Position numbers and translations under genes: made by a program. Positions 43,295-52,670 of a DNA stretch of 64,000 nt are shown piece after piece. The notes beneath the pieces are model-generated. The model saw only the letters and a list, made by a program, of their open reading frames with translations, was not told the origin of the DNA and ran no database searches. This DNA comes from an uncultured Bacteroidales bacterium. GTDB taxonomy: Bacteria; Bacteroidota; Bacteroidia; Bacteroidales; UBA1715. Numbering within the stretch: position 1 is the first letter of the stretch; every line of letters begins with the position of its first letter. The stretch lies in assembly GCA_937892155.1 (NCBI GenBank), contig CALAUG010000031.1, positions 62,001 through 126,000 on the forward strand. The letters are read 5' to 3'.

Positions 43295-43933
43295 TTAATT
43301 CTGTGCTTTTTTATTGTTTTTGTTTTTTTTACCCTGATTATTCTGACGCTTAAAATTACCTTTCTTTTGATTTCCTTGTTGATTTGCGCACTGATTGGAA
43401 ATATTCTGCAAACGTGCTTCAACAGGAAGTGACAGCTGTCCATGAGAAAGTCTCATCAAATCGCTAATAATAATTTCATCAGTAACAGATTTTTGATTCC
43501 ACACCACGAAATTACGTTTCATATTGTTGGCAATCATCACGGTAAGGGCTTGTTTTTCTTCCCCATCTTCAAGTTTTACTGCGGCATCAATCATACGTTC
43601 CACCGTATATCCATAATGACGAAGTCTTATGTCATTCATATTATACTGTAATCTTTCAGGAGCCTTTAACTCTTGAACTTTTGTTACTGGGTAAGGGAAA
43701 TCGACATCCAATTTATAGCCGCATAATTGTGCCAGAAAGTCCCATATTTTTTGTTTAAAATCTTTTGTTTCCTTTACAGCAGGATTCATGTTAATCATAA
43801 TTGACACTAATTCTTTTGCCGCATCATTTCGTCTATCTCTATCTTGTATAGTTAACAAATGTTCTGCCATCATTTGAACGTTTCTTCCATACTCCGGCAA
43901 AATCAGATCCTTTTTAGCTGTATTATATTCCAT
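43295..43933 (-). CDS. DUF4290 family protein
   Basis: This 212-residue cytoplasmic protein begins MEYNTAKKDLILPEYGRNVQ, typical of the Bacteroidota-specific DUF4290 family as I recall it. It is mostly helical, with conserved blocks DRDRRNDAAKELV, YGYTVERMIDA and RNFVVWNQKSVTD, and ends in a Lys/Asn/Gln-rich tail (about 180-212). Its function is unknown. It is located directly upstream of murA (2 nt) and just after uvrD, as in other Bacteroidales, pointing to a link with wall synthesis or growth. Confidence 0.85.
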   Translation of the reverse strand: MEYNTAKKDLILPEYGRNVQMMAEHLLTIQDRDRRNDAAKELVSIMINMNPAVKETKDFKQKIWDFLAQLCGYKLDVDFPYPVTKVQELKAPERLQYNMNDIRLRHYGYTVERMIDAAVKLEDGEEKQALTVMIANNMKRNFVVWNQKSVTDEIIISDLMRLSHGQLSLPVEARLQNISNQCANQQGNQKKGNFKRQNNQGKKNKNNKKAQN

Positions 43934-43966
43934 ATAAATATTTTTTTCAAAAGTAAGAAACTCTTT

Positions 43967-46300
43967 TCAACGAACCACCTGGACTTTTGCAAATTTCAAC
44001 ATTAATTTTTTCTCCCCCCAATTATCAAACGTTACAACAACAGCGACATTTGCACCTTCACCGGAACGTGAAATTACATTTCCCATACCAAAACGTTCAT
44101 GATATATTCTGCAACCAACAAGTACTTCTTCAGGTTTTGACGGCTCAAAATTTGCCACCGCTTTCTCACCTGATGAGTAGTTTGCAAATTTACCCGCTTT
44201 GTTACTTTGAAAACTACTAAAAGAAGTTGTCTTCTTAAACGAATTAAGCACTCCGGATCTTCCCTGAGAAAATCCATCAAAATTTCCTCGTAAGGCAGAA
44301 GTCTGAAAATTATGGTGTTCAAATGCATTCGTTTCACGATTAATTGGTCGTGACAAATACTGAGAATCAATTTCAAACAAGAAACGACTCGGAACCGAAT
44401 TGTTTAGATTTCCGTACACACGACGGGAGTTCGCAAACGACAAGGTCACCGTTTTCATTGCACGGGTTAATGCTACATAAAATAGTCGACGTTCCTCTTC
44501 TATATTTTTTTGCGAATCTGAACTTAATGACGAAGGAAATAAATTTTCTTCCAAGCCAACCAATATACAATGTTTAAACTCCAATCCTTTAGCGGAATGT
44601 ATAGTCATCAACATCACCTTATTAGGATTATTGTCAGAACCCTCCGTATCCAAATCGGTCATTAAAGCAATTTTTTCAATATAGTTATGCAAAAATATCG
44701 CTTCGGGATCCAATTCATTTTCGACAAATTCCTTTGCTCCATTCAGTAATTCCAAAATATTTGCAAAACGTTCCTGAGCATCTTCTTTTACCGTTTCATG
44801 CAACAAAGCATCCTGAAACCCAACTTTTTCAACAATTCTGTTCATTAATGAATACGCATCAACAGTAGATTCGTCGTGCATAAATTCAAGAATAAGATTT
44901 GCAAAGTTTTGTATTTTTAACTTTACCGGCGCAGAAAACAAATTTCCTGTTTGCTCTATTCTAAGTATTGCCTCCCACATTGATACTTTGTTGGCTTCCG
45001 CAACAGCAGCAATTTTTTCAACAGTAGCGGCACCAATAGCACGCGCGGGATAATTAATAATCCTTTCCAAGGCGACTTCATCACGTGGATTAATAATAAA
45101 GCGGACGTACGAAAGAACATCCTTAACCTCTTTACGTTGGAAGAAAGACATTCCCTTCACTATTTTGCAAGGAATTCGTTTTTTATTTAAGGATTCCTCT
45201 AAAATACGAGATTGAGAATTTGCTCGATACAAAATCGCAAAATCGCTATATTGAGCCCCACGTTCTACCATTTTAGAAATTTTATCGGCTACTTTTAATC
45301 CCTCTTCGTTGTCAGTTGAACACTGCAGTACTTCCAACTTATCACCAATCTCCAACTCCGAAAATGTTTGTTTTTTTATTTGTTTTTGATTTTTCTGTAT
45401 AATACTATTTGCTGCCAAGACAATCGTTTGGGTCGAACGATAATTTTGCTCCAACTTAAACAATTTATAATTAGGATAGTCCTGACTAAAACTTAATATG
45501 TTCTCTATCCGAGCTCCACGGAAAGAATAAATACTTTGAGCATCGTCACCAACTACACACAGATTATTTTCAGGCAATGCCAGTTTTTTAATTATCAAAT
45601 TCTGACATGTATTAGTATCCTGATATTCATCTACTAAAATATAGCGAAATAGATTCTGATACTTTTGAAGAACAGACTGATTATCTCGAAACAAAATATT
45701 GGTCTGCAACAACAAATCGTCAAAGTCCATTGCATTAGAAGAACGACACATATTAGCATATCGTTGATAAATTTCCGGCATTTTCTCCATATGGTTGAAT
45801 TTATCAACCTCCCAGAAAGTTGATTGCTCGTACAATTCTGGAGGAACCAAATCATTTTTTGCTTTTGAAATAATTGCCGCAACCTTTGATGCCTTATACG
45901 TGTCCTTATTCAAATCCAAGTCAATGATAATTTGATTGAGTTGTTTTTTCACATCATCTGTGTCGTATATGGTAAAATTAGAATCATACCCAGGTAACGA
46001 CATTGACTCCATTCGCAATATTCGAGAAAATATAGAGTGGAACGTTCCCATATACAAACCGTTAGCAGTCTCTTGACCGACCAACTTTGCTATACGCTCC
46101 TTCATTTCTTCTGCGGCTTTATTGGTAAATGTTAGAGCAAGAATGTTCCATGCTGGGATACCAAGAGACAATAAATACGCAATCTTATACGTCAACACGC
46201 GCGTTTTACCAGAACCAGCACCTGCAATAACGAGATTTGGACCGTCAATATACGTCACCGCCTCTCGCTGACATTTATTTAAATCTTCCAACAAATCCAT
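43967..46300 (-). CDS. UvrD/PcrA-type DNA helicase
   Basis: This 777-residue superfamily 1A helicase unwinds DNA in repair and replication restart. It shows motif Q/I (NKCQREAVTYIDGPNLVIAGAGSGKT), motif Ia (ALTFTNKAAEEMKERI), motif II (ILVDEYQDTN), motif III (VVGDDAQSIYSFRGA), motif IV (KLEQNYRSTQTI), motif V (LMTIHSAKGLEFK) and motif VI (EERRLFYVALTRA). The C-terminus ends with a small Tudor-like segment (VGCRIYHERFGMGNVI) as in PcrA. The upstream M23 gene ends 2 nt away, so they are probably co-transcribed. Confidence 0.95.
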   Translation of the reverse strand: MDLLEDLNKCQREAVTYIDGPNLVIAGAGSGKTRVLTYKIAYLLSLGIPAWNILALTFTNKAAEEMKERIAKLVGQETANGLYMGTFHSIFSRILRMESMSLPGYDSNFTIYDTDDVKKQLNQIIIDLDLNKDTYKASKVAAIISKAKNDLVPPELYEQSTFWEVDKFNHMEKMPEIYQRYANMCRSSNAMDFDDLLLQTNILFRDNQSVLQKYQNLFRYILVDEYQDTNTCQNLIIKKLALPENNLCVVGDDAQSIYSFRGARIENILSFSQDYPNYKLFKLEQNYRSTQTIVLAANSIIQKNQKQIKKQTFSELEIGDKLEVLQCSTDNEEGLKVADKISKMVERGAQYSDFAILYRANSQSRILEESLNKKRIPCKIVKGMSFFQRKEVKDVLSYVRFIINPRDEVALERIINYPARAIGAATVEKIAAVAEANKVSMWEAILRIEQTGNLFSAPVKLKIQNFANLILEFMHDESTVDAYSLMNRIVEKVGFQDALLHETVKEDAQERFANILELLNGAKEFVENELDPEAIFLHNYIEKIALMTDLDTEGSDNNPNKVMLMTIHSAKGLEFKHCILVGLEENLFPSSLSSDSQKNIEEERRLFYVALTRAMKTVTLSFANSRRVYGNLNNSVPSRFLFEIDSQYLSRPINRETNAFEHHNFQTSALRGNFDGFSQGRSGVLNSFKKTTSFSSFQSNKAGKFANYSSGEKAVANFEPSKPEEVLVGCRIYHERFGMGNVISRSGEGANVAVVVTFDNWGEKKLMLKFAKVQVVR

Positions 46301-46302
46301 AA

Positions 46303-47505
46303 CTATTTTATAGAATTTAATACCGCCACCAAACTATCACTCAAATGTTTAAATGCAGGCATATCACCTTTCTTAACTGGATTTGACGGAGGAGAAATCA
46401 TAGTCAATGGATTTATTGGCGTACCCTTTTTATAAACCCGGAAATCAAGATGTGGTCCCGTTGACAATCCCGAACTTCCCACATAGCCAATAACTTGCCC
46501 CTGTTTTACACGTTTCCCAGCACTAACCCCCGATGCAAAATTTTTTAAATGCATATATGTTGTCGTATATGTCGCATTATGCTTGATGGTTATCATATTT
46601 CCTGCACCGCCAGAATATCCTTTTTTTACGACAACACCATCCCCAATAGTATGCACTGGTGTTCCTGCAGGAGCAGCATAGTCAACGCCATGATGTGGTC
46701 TTACAATTTTCAAAATTGGATGTCTTCTACCATTTGAAAAATGAGAACTAATACGAGAATACTTAAGAGGAGCCTTTAAAAAAGCCTTCTTGGTAGAATT
46801 ACCCTTTTCATCAAACCACTGTTTAACTCCATCCTGTTCGAACGGGATTGCATAGTAAACATGACCAGCGTGATTAAACATTGCATATTTGACATTTTCA
46901 ATCCCAACAGAAGTAGTATCAACGAATTTTTCCACATACACAACCTTGAAGTTATCTCCCTTTTGCAAGCCGAAGAAATCTATGGACCAAGCATAAATAT
47001 CCGACATTTGGATTGCCAAGTTTGGGTCAAGATTATTACCAACTAAAGCATTCCACAATGACGTTTCTATAACACCAGAAGCCTTCCTTTCCTGAAACGA
47101 AACCTCCTTTTGTCTCTTATATACAGAATGAGCAGAATCACTTAAATCAAACACCAAATAATCAGAAATATTTATTTCATAGACAAAATACACCAAAGAA
47201 CTATCCATATACATTGCTGTATACGGATTTTTTATCATTAATTTTCTCACGTCAAACACACTATCACACTGTTGTATGAGAGAATGTACTTCCTGAGAGG
47301 ACAAGCCCGTATTTAATAAGATTCCGGCTAAAGTTTCATTCTTTTTTACGGAATCTCTAATGACAGTATAATCGTTTACCCTAATCTTATATAAATATTC
47401 ATCCTTTACACTTTCTTGTTGCTCTGAAGAGTCATTGTTGCTTCCACACGCGCCACACAACAGTAGACATGAAAAGACAAAATAATAGATGTAGTATTTA
47501 TTCAT
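46303..47505 (-). CDS. M23 family lipoprotein endopeptidase
   Basis: This 400-residue lipoprotein (lipobox CGAC, Cys20) has an N-terminal region (about 35-220) with OapA/LysM-like helices (ETLAGILLNTGLSSQEVHSLI) and a C-terminal LytM domain (about 240-370). The Zn motif HHGVDYAAPAGTPV keeps His and Asp. The second motif reads TGPHLDFRV, where the usual HxH is HLD: the second His is Asp. It probably cuts peptide cross-links, or is a metal-site variant. A -7 box lies 17 nt upstream within the gldN terminator. It starts the transcript with uvrD. Confidence 0.85.
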   Translation of the reverse strand: MNKYYIYYFVFSCLLLCGACGSNNDSSEQQESVKDEYLYKIRVNDYTVIRDSVKKNETLAGILLNTGLSSQEVHSLIQQCDSVFDVRKLMIKNPYTAMYMDSSLVYFVYEINISDYLVFDLSDSAHSVYKRQKEVSFQERKASGVIETSLWNALVGNNLDPNLAIQMSDIYAWSIDFFGLQKGDNFKVVYVEKFVDTTSVGIENVKYAMFNHAGHVYYAIPFEQDGVKQWFDEKGNSTKKAFLKAPLKYSRISSHFSNGRRHPILKIVRPHHGVDYAAPAGTPVHTIGDGVVVKKGYSGGAGNMITIKHNATYTTTYMHLKNFASGVSAGKRVKQGQVIGYVGSSGLSTGPHLDFRVYKKGTPINPLTMISPPSNPVKKGDMPAFKHLSDSLVAVLNSIK

Positions 47506-47521
47506 AACAATTTCTTTGACG

Positions 47522-47529
47522 CAAATATA
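47522..47529 (-). promoter_or_regulatory. Candidate -7 box for the M23-uvrD operon
   Basis: TATATTTG reads on the minus strand at 47529-47522, touching the T-tract of the gldN terminator and 16 nt before the start codon. No properly spaced TTG is seen. Confidence 0.4.
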
Positions 47530-47565
47530 AAAAAAGAGGGTTCTTCTTTCTCGAAGAACCCTCTT
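47528..47565 (-). terminator. Terminator of the T9SS operon
   Basis: AAGAGGGTTCTTC pairs with GAAGAACCCTCTT over a 6-nt loop, followed by a T-tract on the minus strand, 22 nt beyond the gldN stop. Confidence 0.9.
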
Positions 47566-47586
47566 GACTTATCAACAAATGAATGT

Positions 47587-48423
47587 TTAATACTCCCACA
47601 AATCGTGCTCGAAGTTGAAAATAAAAGTTTTAATTCTTTCAGCCTCGTACAACTGTTCAATTCCGAATGTGTAAGAGTTTACTTCACGGTTATTAAACAC
47701 GTTTGTTTCTCTTGAAATAAAGCTACTGAAATAACGACGTTGGAATAAATCATAGAATGATTTTTGGTCACCATCACTATTAGGATTGTATGCTTCATTT
47801 CTTGCCAAAACTGGTTGAGCTGCTGGGAAATAAACCTTGTATGGTAAAGATTTACGAATTTCTCCATCCTTTTCAAACTCACGCAAAGCAGTCAACCACA
47901 TAATTCTAGGATCCATTACCGAACGTTGTTTGTCAAACACCCATTCTTCTTTCAAGATTAAGAATTTTACAGAACTTGGTTGCATTTCGTTTTCAATAAC
48001 TTTCTGAACCTCATTATCATATTCATCAGTTATATACAAAGTATCAATGCTTGCTCCTAATTTAGTTTTAAAATCCTCATAAGTGATAGGAACTGCTCCA
48101 TCACTCATTGGATCATAAGGAGTTAACCAACCTTTTTGTACCGCATCAATTGTCAATGCTGTCAAACTATAGCGTGTTCCAATTTTTCCAGTCTCGTTGT
48201 TTGGAAAATACAACGGGTGATTCATTTTTTCACGCAAAGGCAACGTTCTTTCAATTTGTTTTGACCACATTACATCTGCATATCGAATAGACTGCATAGC
48301 AATTGGCTTTCTGTCATTCATATGAGGTTTATCATATGGACTGTCAGGGTAACCGCTACCATCTTGGGCGAACAATGCCGAAGAAAAAGCGACAGCAATA
48401 AAAAACAAACCAACTTTTTTCAT
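47587..48423 (-). CDS. gldN: T9SS ring component GldN/PorN
   Basis: GldN forms, with GldK, the periplasmic ring of the type IX secretion system. The start is taken at 48423 (MKKVGLFFIAVAFSSALFAQ), giving a signal peptide; a Met three codons upstream is in frame. About 278 residues show the family blocks ADVMWSKQIERTLPLREKMNHPLYFP, LTALTIDAVQKG and the C-terminal QRRYFSSFISRETNVFNNREV. The length is close to that of PorN and GldN. It is last in the porP-gldK-L-M-N operon. Confidence 0.95.
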   Translation of the reverse strand: MKKVGLFFIAVAFSSALFAQDGSGYPDSPYDKPHMNDRKPIAMQSIRYADVMWSKQIERTLPLREKMNHPLYFPNNETGKIGTRYSLTALTIDAVQKGWLTPYDPMSDGAVPITYEDFKTKLGASIDTLYITDEYDNEVQKVIENEMQPSSVKFLILKEEWVFDKQRSVMDPRIMWLTALREFEKDGEIRKSLPYKVYFPAAQPVLARNEAYNPNSDGDQKSFYDLFQRRYFSSFISRETNVFNNREVNSYTFGIEQLYEAERIKTFIFNFEHDLWEY

Positions 48424-48444
48424 AACTATCAAATTTAAAATTAA

Positions 48445-50112
48445 CTACTTAACAACAAATTTTAAAACTCCTAGATTACGAGGTCTTCCATCTGGACCAA
48501 CGGCCTTGATATCTTCAAAGTATACTTTTGATCCTTTTGTAACCTTGGTAAATATATTTTGTTTTACTTGTTGACTGATTCTATTACTCTTAACATTTTC
48601 TGACAAGAAATAAGCTCCTACCTGAGCACTCACGGAGAACGATGTTACTTTGAAAGACAAGTCAAAGTCAAAATCCTTCATCTTGGCATCAACCGTCCCA
48701 GCTGCTTGCAAACGAGCTTTATCAATATCACCGCCACTCATACCCAATACTTGAGCTACTGGATCAGGAACAGTCTTTATACGGAACTCAACCTTACCCA
48801 TAGATTGCTTTTTACCATTGATATCAGCAGTAACATTAATATCACACTTACCTGTTTTGTTAACCTTTACCACGTAACCTCCACCAGCTTTCTTTGTAAT
48901 AGAGCCATGTGTAGACGGTGATAAAGATGCAGTAATTTTATCGGCAGGTACACCAGGAACTGATATTTCTACTGGATTTTCTGGACCGATATAGAACACA
49001 TTCATTTTTGTTGGAGACACAACCAAACTTGGTTTAGCAACCTGATACTCTCCAGAAACCGTATATGTTAATGTATCCGAAGAATTTGGTTTTGGCATCT
49101 TGATAACAGCATTATATTTTTGAGCACCAATACCACTGCCATGAACCCTATATGTTGGCAAACCTGTTTCTTTATCAACTTCTGTTAATTTACGTCCGTT
49201 AACATATACATCCAATGCTTGAGTTGTATCGAATGCAGCAAGGAATATTTGTGATGAGTATTCGTTCCCTTGCATAATATATGTACTTGGTGCTAAAATT
49301 ACAGGAGCCAATTTGTTAAATTTGAAAGATGTTGCATCCAATTGACCATACATCAAATTCAACAAGTCACCTTCCACGTTTCTAACAGCGGACTGCCATT
49401 GAGTTAACACTGTGATACATCCCATCAACGGAATATGTTCAAACTGAGAACTAGCCCAAGGAATTATACCACCCTCATGACCTTCACCAACAACATCATC
49501 CGTACATAAAGATTTTTTAACATTATTTGCCATCACAGATGTCGAATCAGAACCATGTTGTGCTGCAACTTGCAAAACCCATTCTCTAAACTTATTAATA
49601 GAGGCTTTCAATTTTGCACCGCCACAGTTATCACTTTGTCCCTGATCATTTCCAACCATAATTTGAGCAGCAATATCCAAATTATCTTTAGATTGACATT
49701 GCTCTTCCAAAGATACAGTGTCACCCTCTTCGGTAGTGATGTACAAACGTGTACTACCAGTTTCAGGAATTGTAAAACAAGTGCTTCTATCGATTTGATC
49801 AGCATAGAAAATGATAGTATCCTTATAATATTGCATTTCTGCAATCAAACTATCGGCTTTTTGTTTCAATTCCAAAGACAAATCATGCACAGATTGAACC
49901 TTATTTGGATTTGCCATATAAGCTTTTTCAATAGCTTCATAGGCAATCTGGTTCTTACTGATAAAGTTTTCATTTGTAACGTTCAAAGAATTGTTAATCT
50001 TGATAAACGAATCAAGAACATCCTTAGAAACGTTCAACGCCATCAACGCTGTATAGAACAGGTACATCATACCTATCATCTTCTGTCTCGGCGTTTCTTT
50101 TCCGTGTCCCAT
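48445..50112 (-). CDS. gldM: T9SS motor shaft protein GldM/PorM
   Basis: GldM is the periplasmic shaft that rotates with the GldL motor to power T9SS. The 555-residue protein starts MGHGKETPRQKMIGMMYLFYTALMALNVS, giving the one N-terminal membrane helix that passes through GldL. This is followed by a helical part (about 40-220) and the beta-domain string D2-D4, with a repeat of strands such as PTKMNVFYIGPENPVEISVPG. The end reads LGVLKFVVK. It is 21 nt before gldN. The length is slightly above PorM (about 516 aa). Confidence 0.96.
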   Translation of the reverse strand: MGHGKETPRQKMIGMMYLFYTALMALNVSKDVLDSFIKINNSLNVTNENFISKNQIAYEAIEKAYMANPNKVQSVHDLSLELKQKADSLIAEMQYYKDTIIFYADQIDRSTCFTIPETGSTRLYITTEEGDTVSLEEQCQSKDNLDIAAQIMVGNDQGQSDNCGGAKLKASINKFREWVLQVAAQHGSDSTSVMANNVKKSLCTDDVVGEGHEGGIIPWASSQFEHIPLMGCITVLTQWQSAVRNVEGDLLNLMYGQLDATSFKFNKLAPVILAPSTYIMQGNEYSSQIFLAAFDTTQALDVYVNGRKLTEVDKETGLPTYRVHGSGIGAQKYNAVIKMPKPNSSDTLTYTVSGEYQVAKPSLVVSPTKMNVFYIGPENPVEISVPGVPADKITASLSPSTHGSITKKAGGGYVVKVNKTGKCDINVTADINGKKQSMGKVEFRIKTVPDPVAQVLGMSGGDIDKARLQAAGTVDAKMKDFDFDLSFKVTSFSVSAQVGAYFLSENVKSNRISQQVKQNIFTKVTKGSKVYFEDIKAVGPDGRPRNLGVLKFVVK

Positions 50113-50155
50113 TATCTTTTCGTTTTAATGATTTCTAAATAATGTATTTATTTAA

Positions 50156-51166
50156 TTATTTAATGCTCATTGCATTCAACATATTACCATATACAGTATT
50201 TAACGCTGCCAAATTCTGACTTAATTTAGAAATTTCAGATTTATATTGAGCAACATCACTTGCTGTAGACTGTAAATTCGCCATAATCGAATTAATACCA
50301 GTTGTAATCTGTTCTGTAGCATCAAGATTTTTACTTGAATTCATTAATTGTTGTTCATATACAGCATTCAAGGCTGACAAGTTCTTCGTTAAAGCTTCTT
50401 GTTGTTCTGCTTGAGCTTTTGAACTATTACCGATAGAAGAGAAGTTCAAATTCAAACCTTCCAATAATTGTTGATAGCTTTGACCTGATGTTGCAATAAT
50501 TTCTGCAGTTTTCTCTGCAGAAGAAGAAATAAGTTGAGAAGACTTATTTCCAGATTCAGCTATTGTATTTGCTGTTTGTTTTGCAGACTCTGCTATCGAA
50601 TCAAATGCACCAGAGACAGAAGATACTGAATTAGCAGCAGTTTTAATATTATCAACGAACTGATTTGTTGAAAGAGCAGCATTTGAAATTTCACCCATAC
50701 TTGTTACATTGGTATTCAATGCTTCCAAATTACTTCCTAATCTTTCAAACAAATCTGGACCAAGTTTACCTTGTTGCAACAATTCGTCGAATTTCTCTAG
50801 AGCAGTACCACCTTGCGGTCCATTACCACCCATACCACCTTCAATTTTTCCAGCCAATTTTTCTTTCAAGAATGTTGTCAAAGGAGTTGAATCTTGAATA
50901 TCTTTTAATTCTTCACCTTCTTGTGGTGGAATCAATTCTGGATACACCAAAGTCCAATCGATTTCTGCATGAACAGGTTCAAAAGCAGAGAAGAAGAAAA
51001 TCACGGCTTCTGTCAACAAACCAACAACCAACATAGGTCCTGCACCCGGATAGTGCTGAATTTTAAACAAGGCTCCAACCATTACGACAGATGCTCCCCA
51101 TCCATAGACTTTCGCCATAAACTTTTTCCAACCATCGGTTTCCACCAATTCCGAAATACTCATCAT
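50156..51166 (-). CDS. gldL: T9SS motor stator protein GldL/PorL
   Basis: GldL is the inner-membrane stator-like ring that uses the proton gradient to turn GldM. The N-terminus has two membrane helices (about 18-36 and 45-62) with KVYGWGASVVMVGALFKIQHYPGAGPML, followed by the Glu-containing second helix. Residues about 120-336 form a long Ala/Ser/Gln-rich coiled coil (SAEKTAEIIATSGQ and similar). At 336 aa it is longer than GldL of Flavobacterium (about 215) and near PorL. It is 43 nt from gldM and 53 nt from gldK. Confidence 0.95.
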   Translation of the reverse strand: MMSISELVETDGWKKFMAKVYGWGASVVMVGALFKIQHYPGAGPMLVVGLLTEAVIFFFSAFEPVHAEIDWTLVYPELIPPQEGEELKDIQDSTPLTTFLKEKLAGKIEGGMGGNGPQGGTALEKFDELLQQGKLGPDLFERLGSNLEALNTNVTSMGEISNAALSTNQFVDNIKTAANSVSSVSGAFDSIAESAKQTANTIAESGNKSSQLISSSAEKTAEIIATSGQSYQQLLEGLNLNFSSIGNSSKAQAEQQEALTKNLSALNAVYEQQLMNSSKNLDATEQITTGINSIMANLQSTASDVAQYKSEISKLSQNLAALNTVYGNMLNAMSIK

Positions 51167-51219
51167 AACTTTAAAAATTTAATGTGTGTTAATTTATTTT
51201 CTTTTTTCGTTTTATCCTA

Positions 51220-52626
51220 TTAATATACTTGTGAGTCACCTACACCATCAGAACCGAAAGCACGACCCAAATATGTCTGAACGCATCTAAATCCGATATA
51301 ACTCTTTGCTGAATCTTGATATTCATACGTTCTTGAACCACACTGCAAATAATAAGCGATATCTTTCCAAGAACCACCACGAACAACTTTACGTTTCATT
51401 ACGATTGGATCATCATCCAAGGCACTGTAATAGTTATCGGTATTCACATCACCTGTGAAGCTATAAGCACTTTCGTCAAAAGCTGTTTGCGTCCATTCTG
51501 CAACGTTTCCGGCCATATCATACAAACCCCACTCGTTTGGTTCGTAGTGACCCACGATAACAGTCTGAATACCACCATCATCCGTATAGTTACCACGTAA
51601 CGGTTTAAAGTTTGCAATAAAACATCCTAAATAGTTTCTCGTATAATTACCACCCCATGGATAAGCAGATGATTCCAAACCACCTCTTGCTGCATATTCC
51701 CATTCTGTTTCAGATGGCAAACGATAATCGTTAACTATAACTTTTTTCACACTTCTCAAATAACCGTTCTTTAATTGAGTTCTCCACACTCCAAATGCAA
51801 CTGCTTGTTTCCAAGAAACGCCAACAACTGGATAATGATCATAAGCAGGATGCCAGAAATACATTGCTGCCATTGGATCATTATAAGAATATGTATAATC
51901 GCTTACCCAGCACAATGTATCTGGATAAATGTTTATTTCCTCTTTTACTATATATGAAGATCTATCTTTAATTGCTTGTCTTGAACCGTCAGCACGAAGA
52001 ACTTCTCCTTCATACTTACCAGTTTTGTAGTTATATGCTCTATTTTCTTTTCCATTGACTTTCTTCTTTTCAGCTGCTTGCTTAAAATCCATCCAATAGA
52101 ATGTAAAGTTCAAGCGACGAGCATCTAATTCCTGTTTTTTATAAAAACGTTCGTCACCTTGCAAGAAGAAAGACATCAAAGCTTCTCTGTTTTCAGCTTC
52201 GTTCCAGTCAATTGGCATAGACCAGTTGATGTATTGTTCATCATCATCAAGATCCTCGCCAAACTCATTAGTTTGAACGAACAAATCATCCTTACCTGCA
52301 TCTTCCTTCAATGTAACGTAAGCCAATGAATCTCTTACCCAATCAACGAATTGACGATATTCATTATTTGTAATTTCCGTTTCATCCATCCAAAATGCCT
52401 GAACAGACACAGTACGGTTTTGAGCCGTATTAGCCCATGGAACATCTTGATCACTAGGTCCAACATTAAGACTTCCCTGTGGAATAAACAACATTCCGAA
52501 AGGAACTTCATTATCCCATACAGGTCTTGTTTTCGTACCAGACAACTCTCCACTCTGATAATTTGATGAGCAACTCACCATCAAAGCGACAATCGAACTA
52601 AAGAACAATAACTTTTTCATATGCAT
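51220..52626 (-). CDS. gldK: T9SS lipoprotein GldK/PorK
   Basis: GldK is an outer-membrane lipoprotein with a formylglycine-generating-enzyme-like fold that builds the T9SS ring with GldN. The lipobox is LMVSC. The fold shows FWMDETEITNNEYRQFV, PVVGVSWKQAVAFGVW, YRLPSETEWEYAARGG, YDMAGNVAEWTQTAF and VVRGGSWKD. The 468-residue length is normal. The start may be Met1 or Met3 (52620). It follows the porP gene by 44 nt. Confidence 0.95.
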   Translation of the reverse strand: MHMKKLLFFSSIVALMVSCSSNYQSGELSGTKTRPVWDNEVPFGMLFIPQGSLNVGPSDQDVPWANTAQNRTVSVQAFWMDETEITNNEYRQFVDWVRDSLAYVTLKEDAGKDDLFVQTNEFGEDLDDDEQYINWSMPIDWNEAENREALMSFFLQGDERFYKKQELDARRLNFTFYWMDFKQAAEKKKVNGKENRAYNYKTGKYEGEVLRADGSRQAIKDRSSYIVKEEINIYPDTLCWVSDYTYSYNDPMAAMYFWHPAYDHYPVVGVSWKQAVAFGVWRTQLKNGYLRSVKKVIVNDYRLPSETEWEYAARGGLESSAYPWGGNYTRNYLGCFIANFKPLRGNYTDDGGIQTVIVGHYEPNEWGLYDMAGNVAEWTQTAFDESAYSFTGDVNTDNYYSALDDDPIVMKRKVVRGGSWKDIAYYLQCGSRTYEYQDSAKSYIGFRCVQTYLGRAFGSDGVGDSQVY

Positions 52627-52670
52627 TCATATTAAAATAATTCGCAAGGTAATAGTTTTTTCCAAATATC

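Noticed and set aside
49555..50142. 195-aa open frame on the plus strand opposite gldM
   Set aside because: Antisense to a conserved T9SS gene and Cys/His/Arg-rich without any domain pattern.
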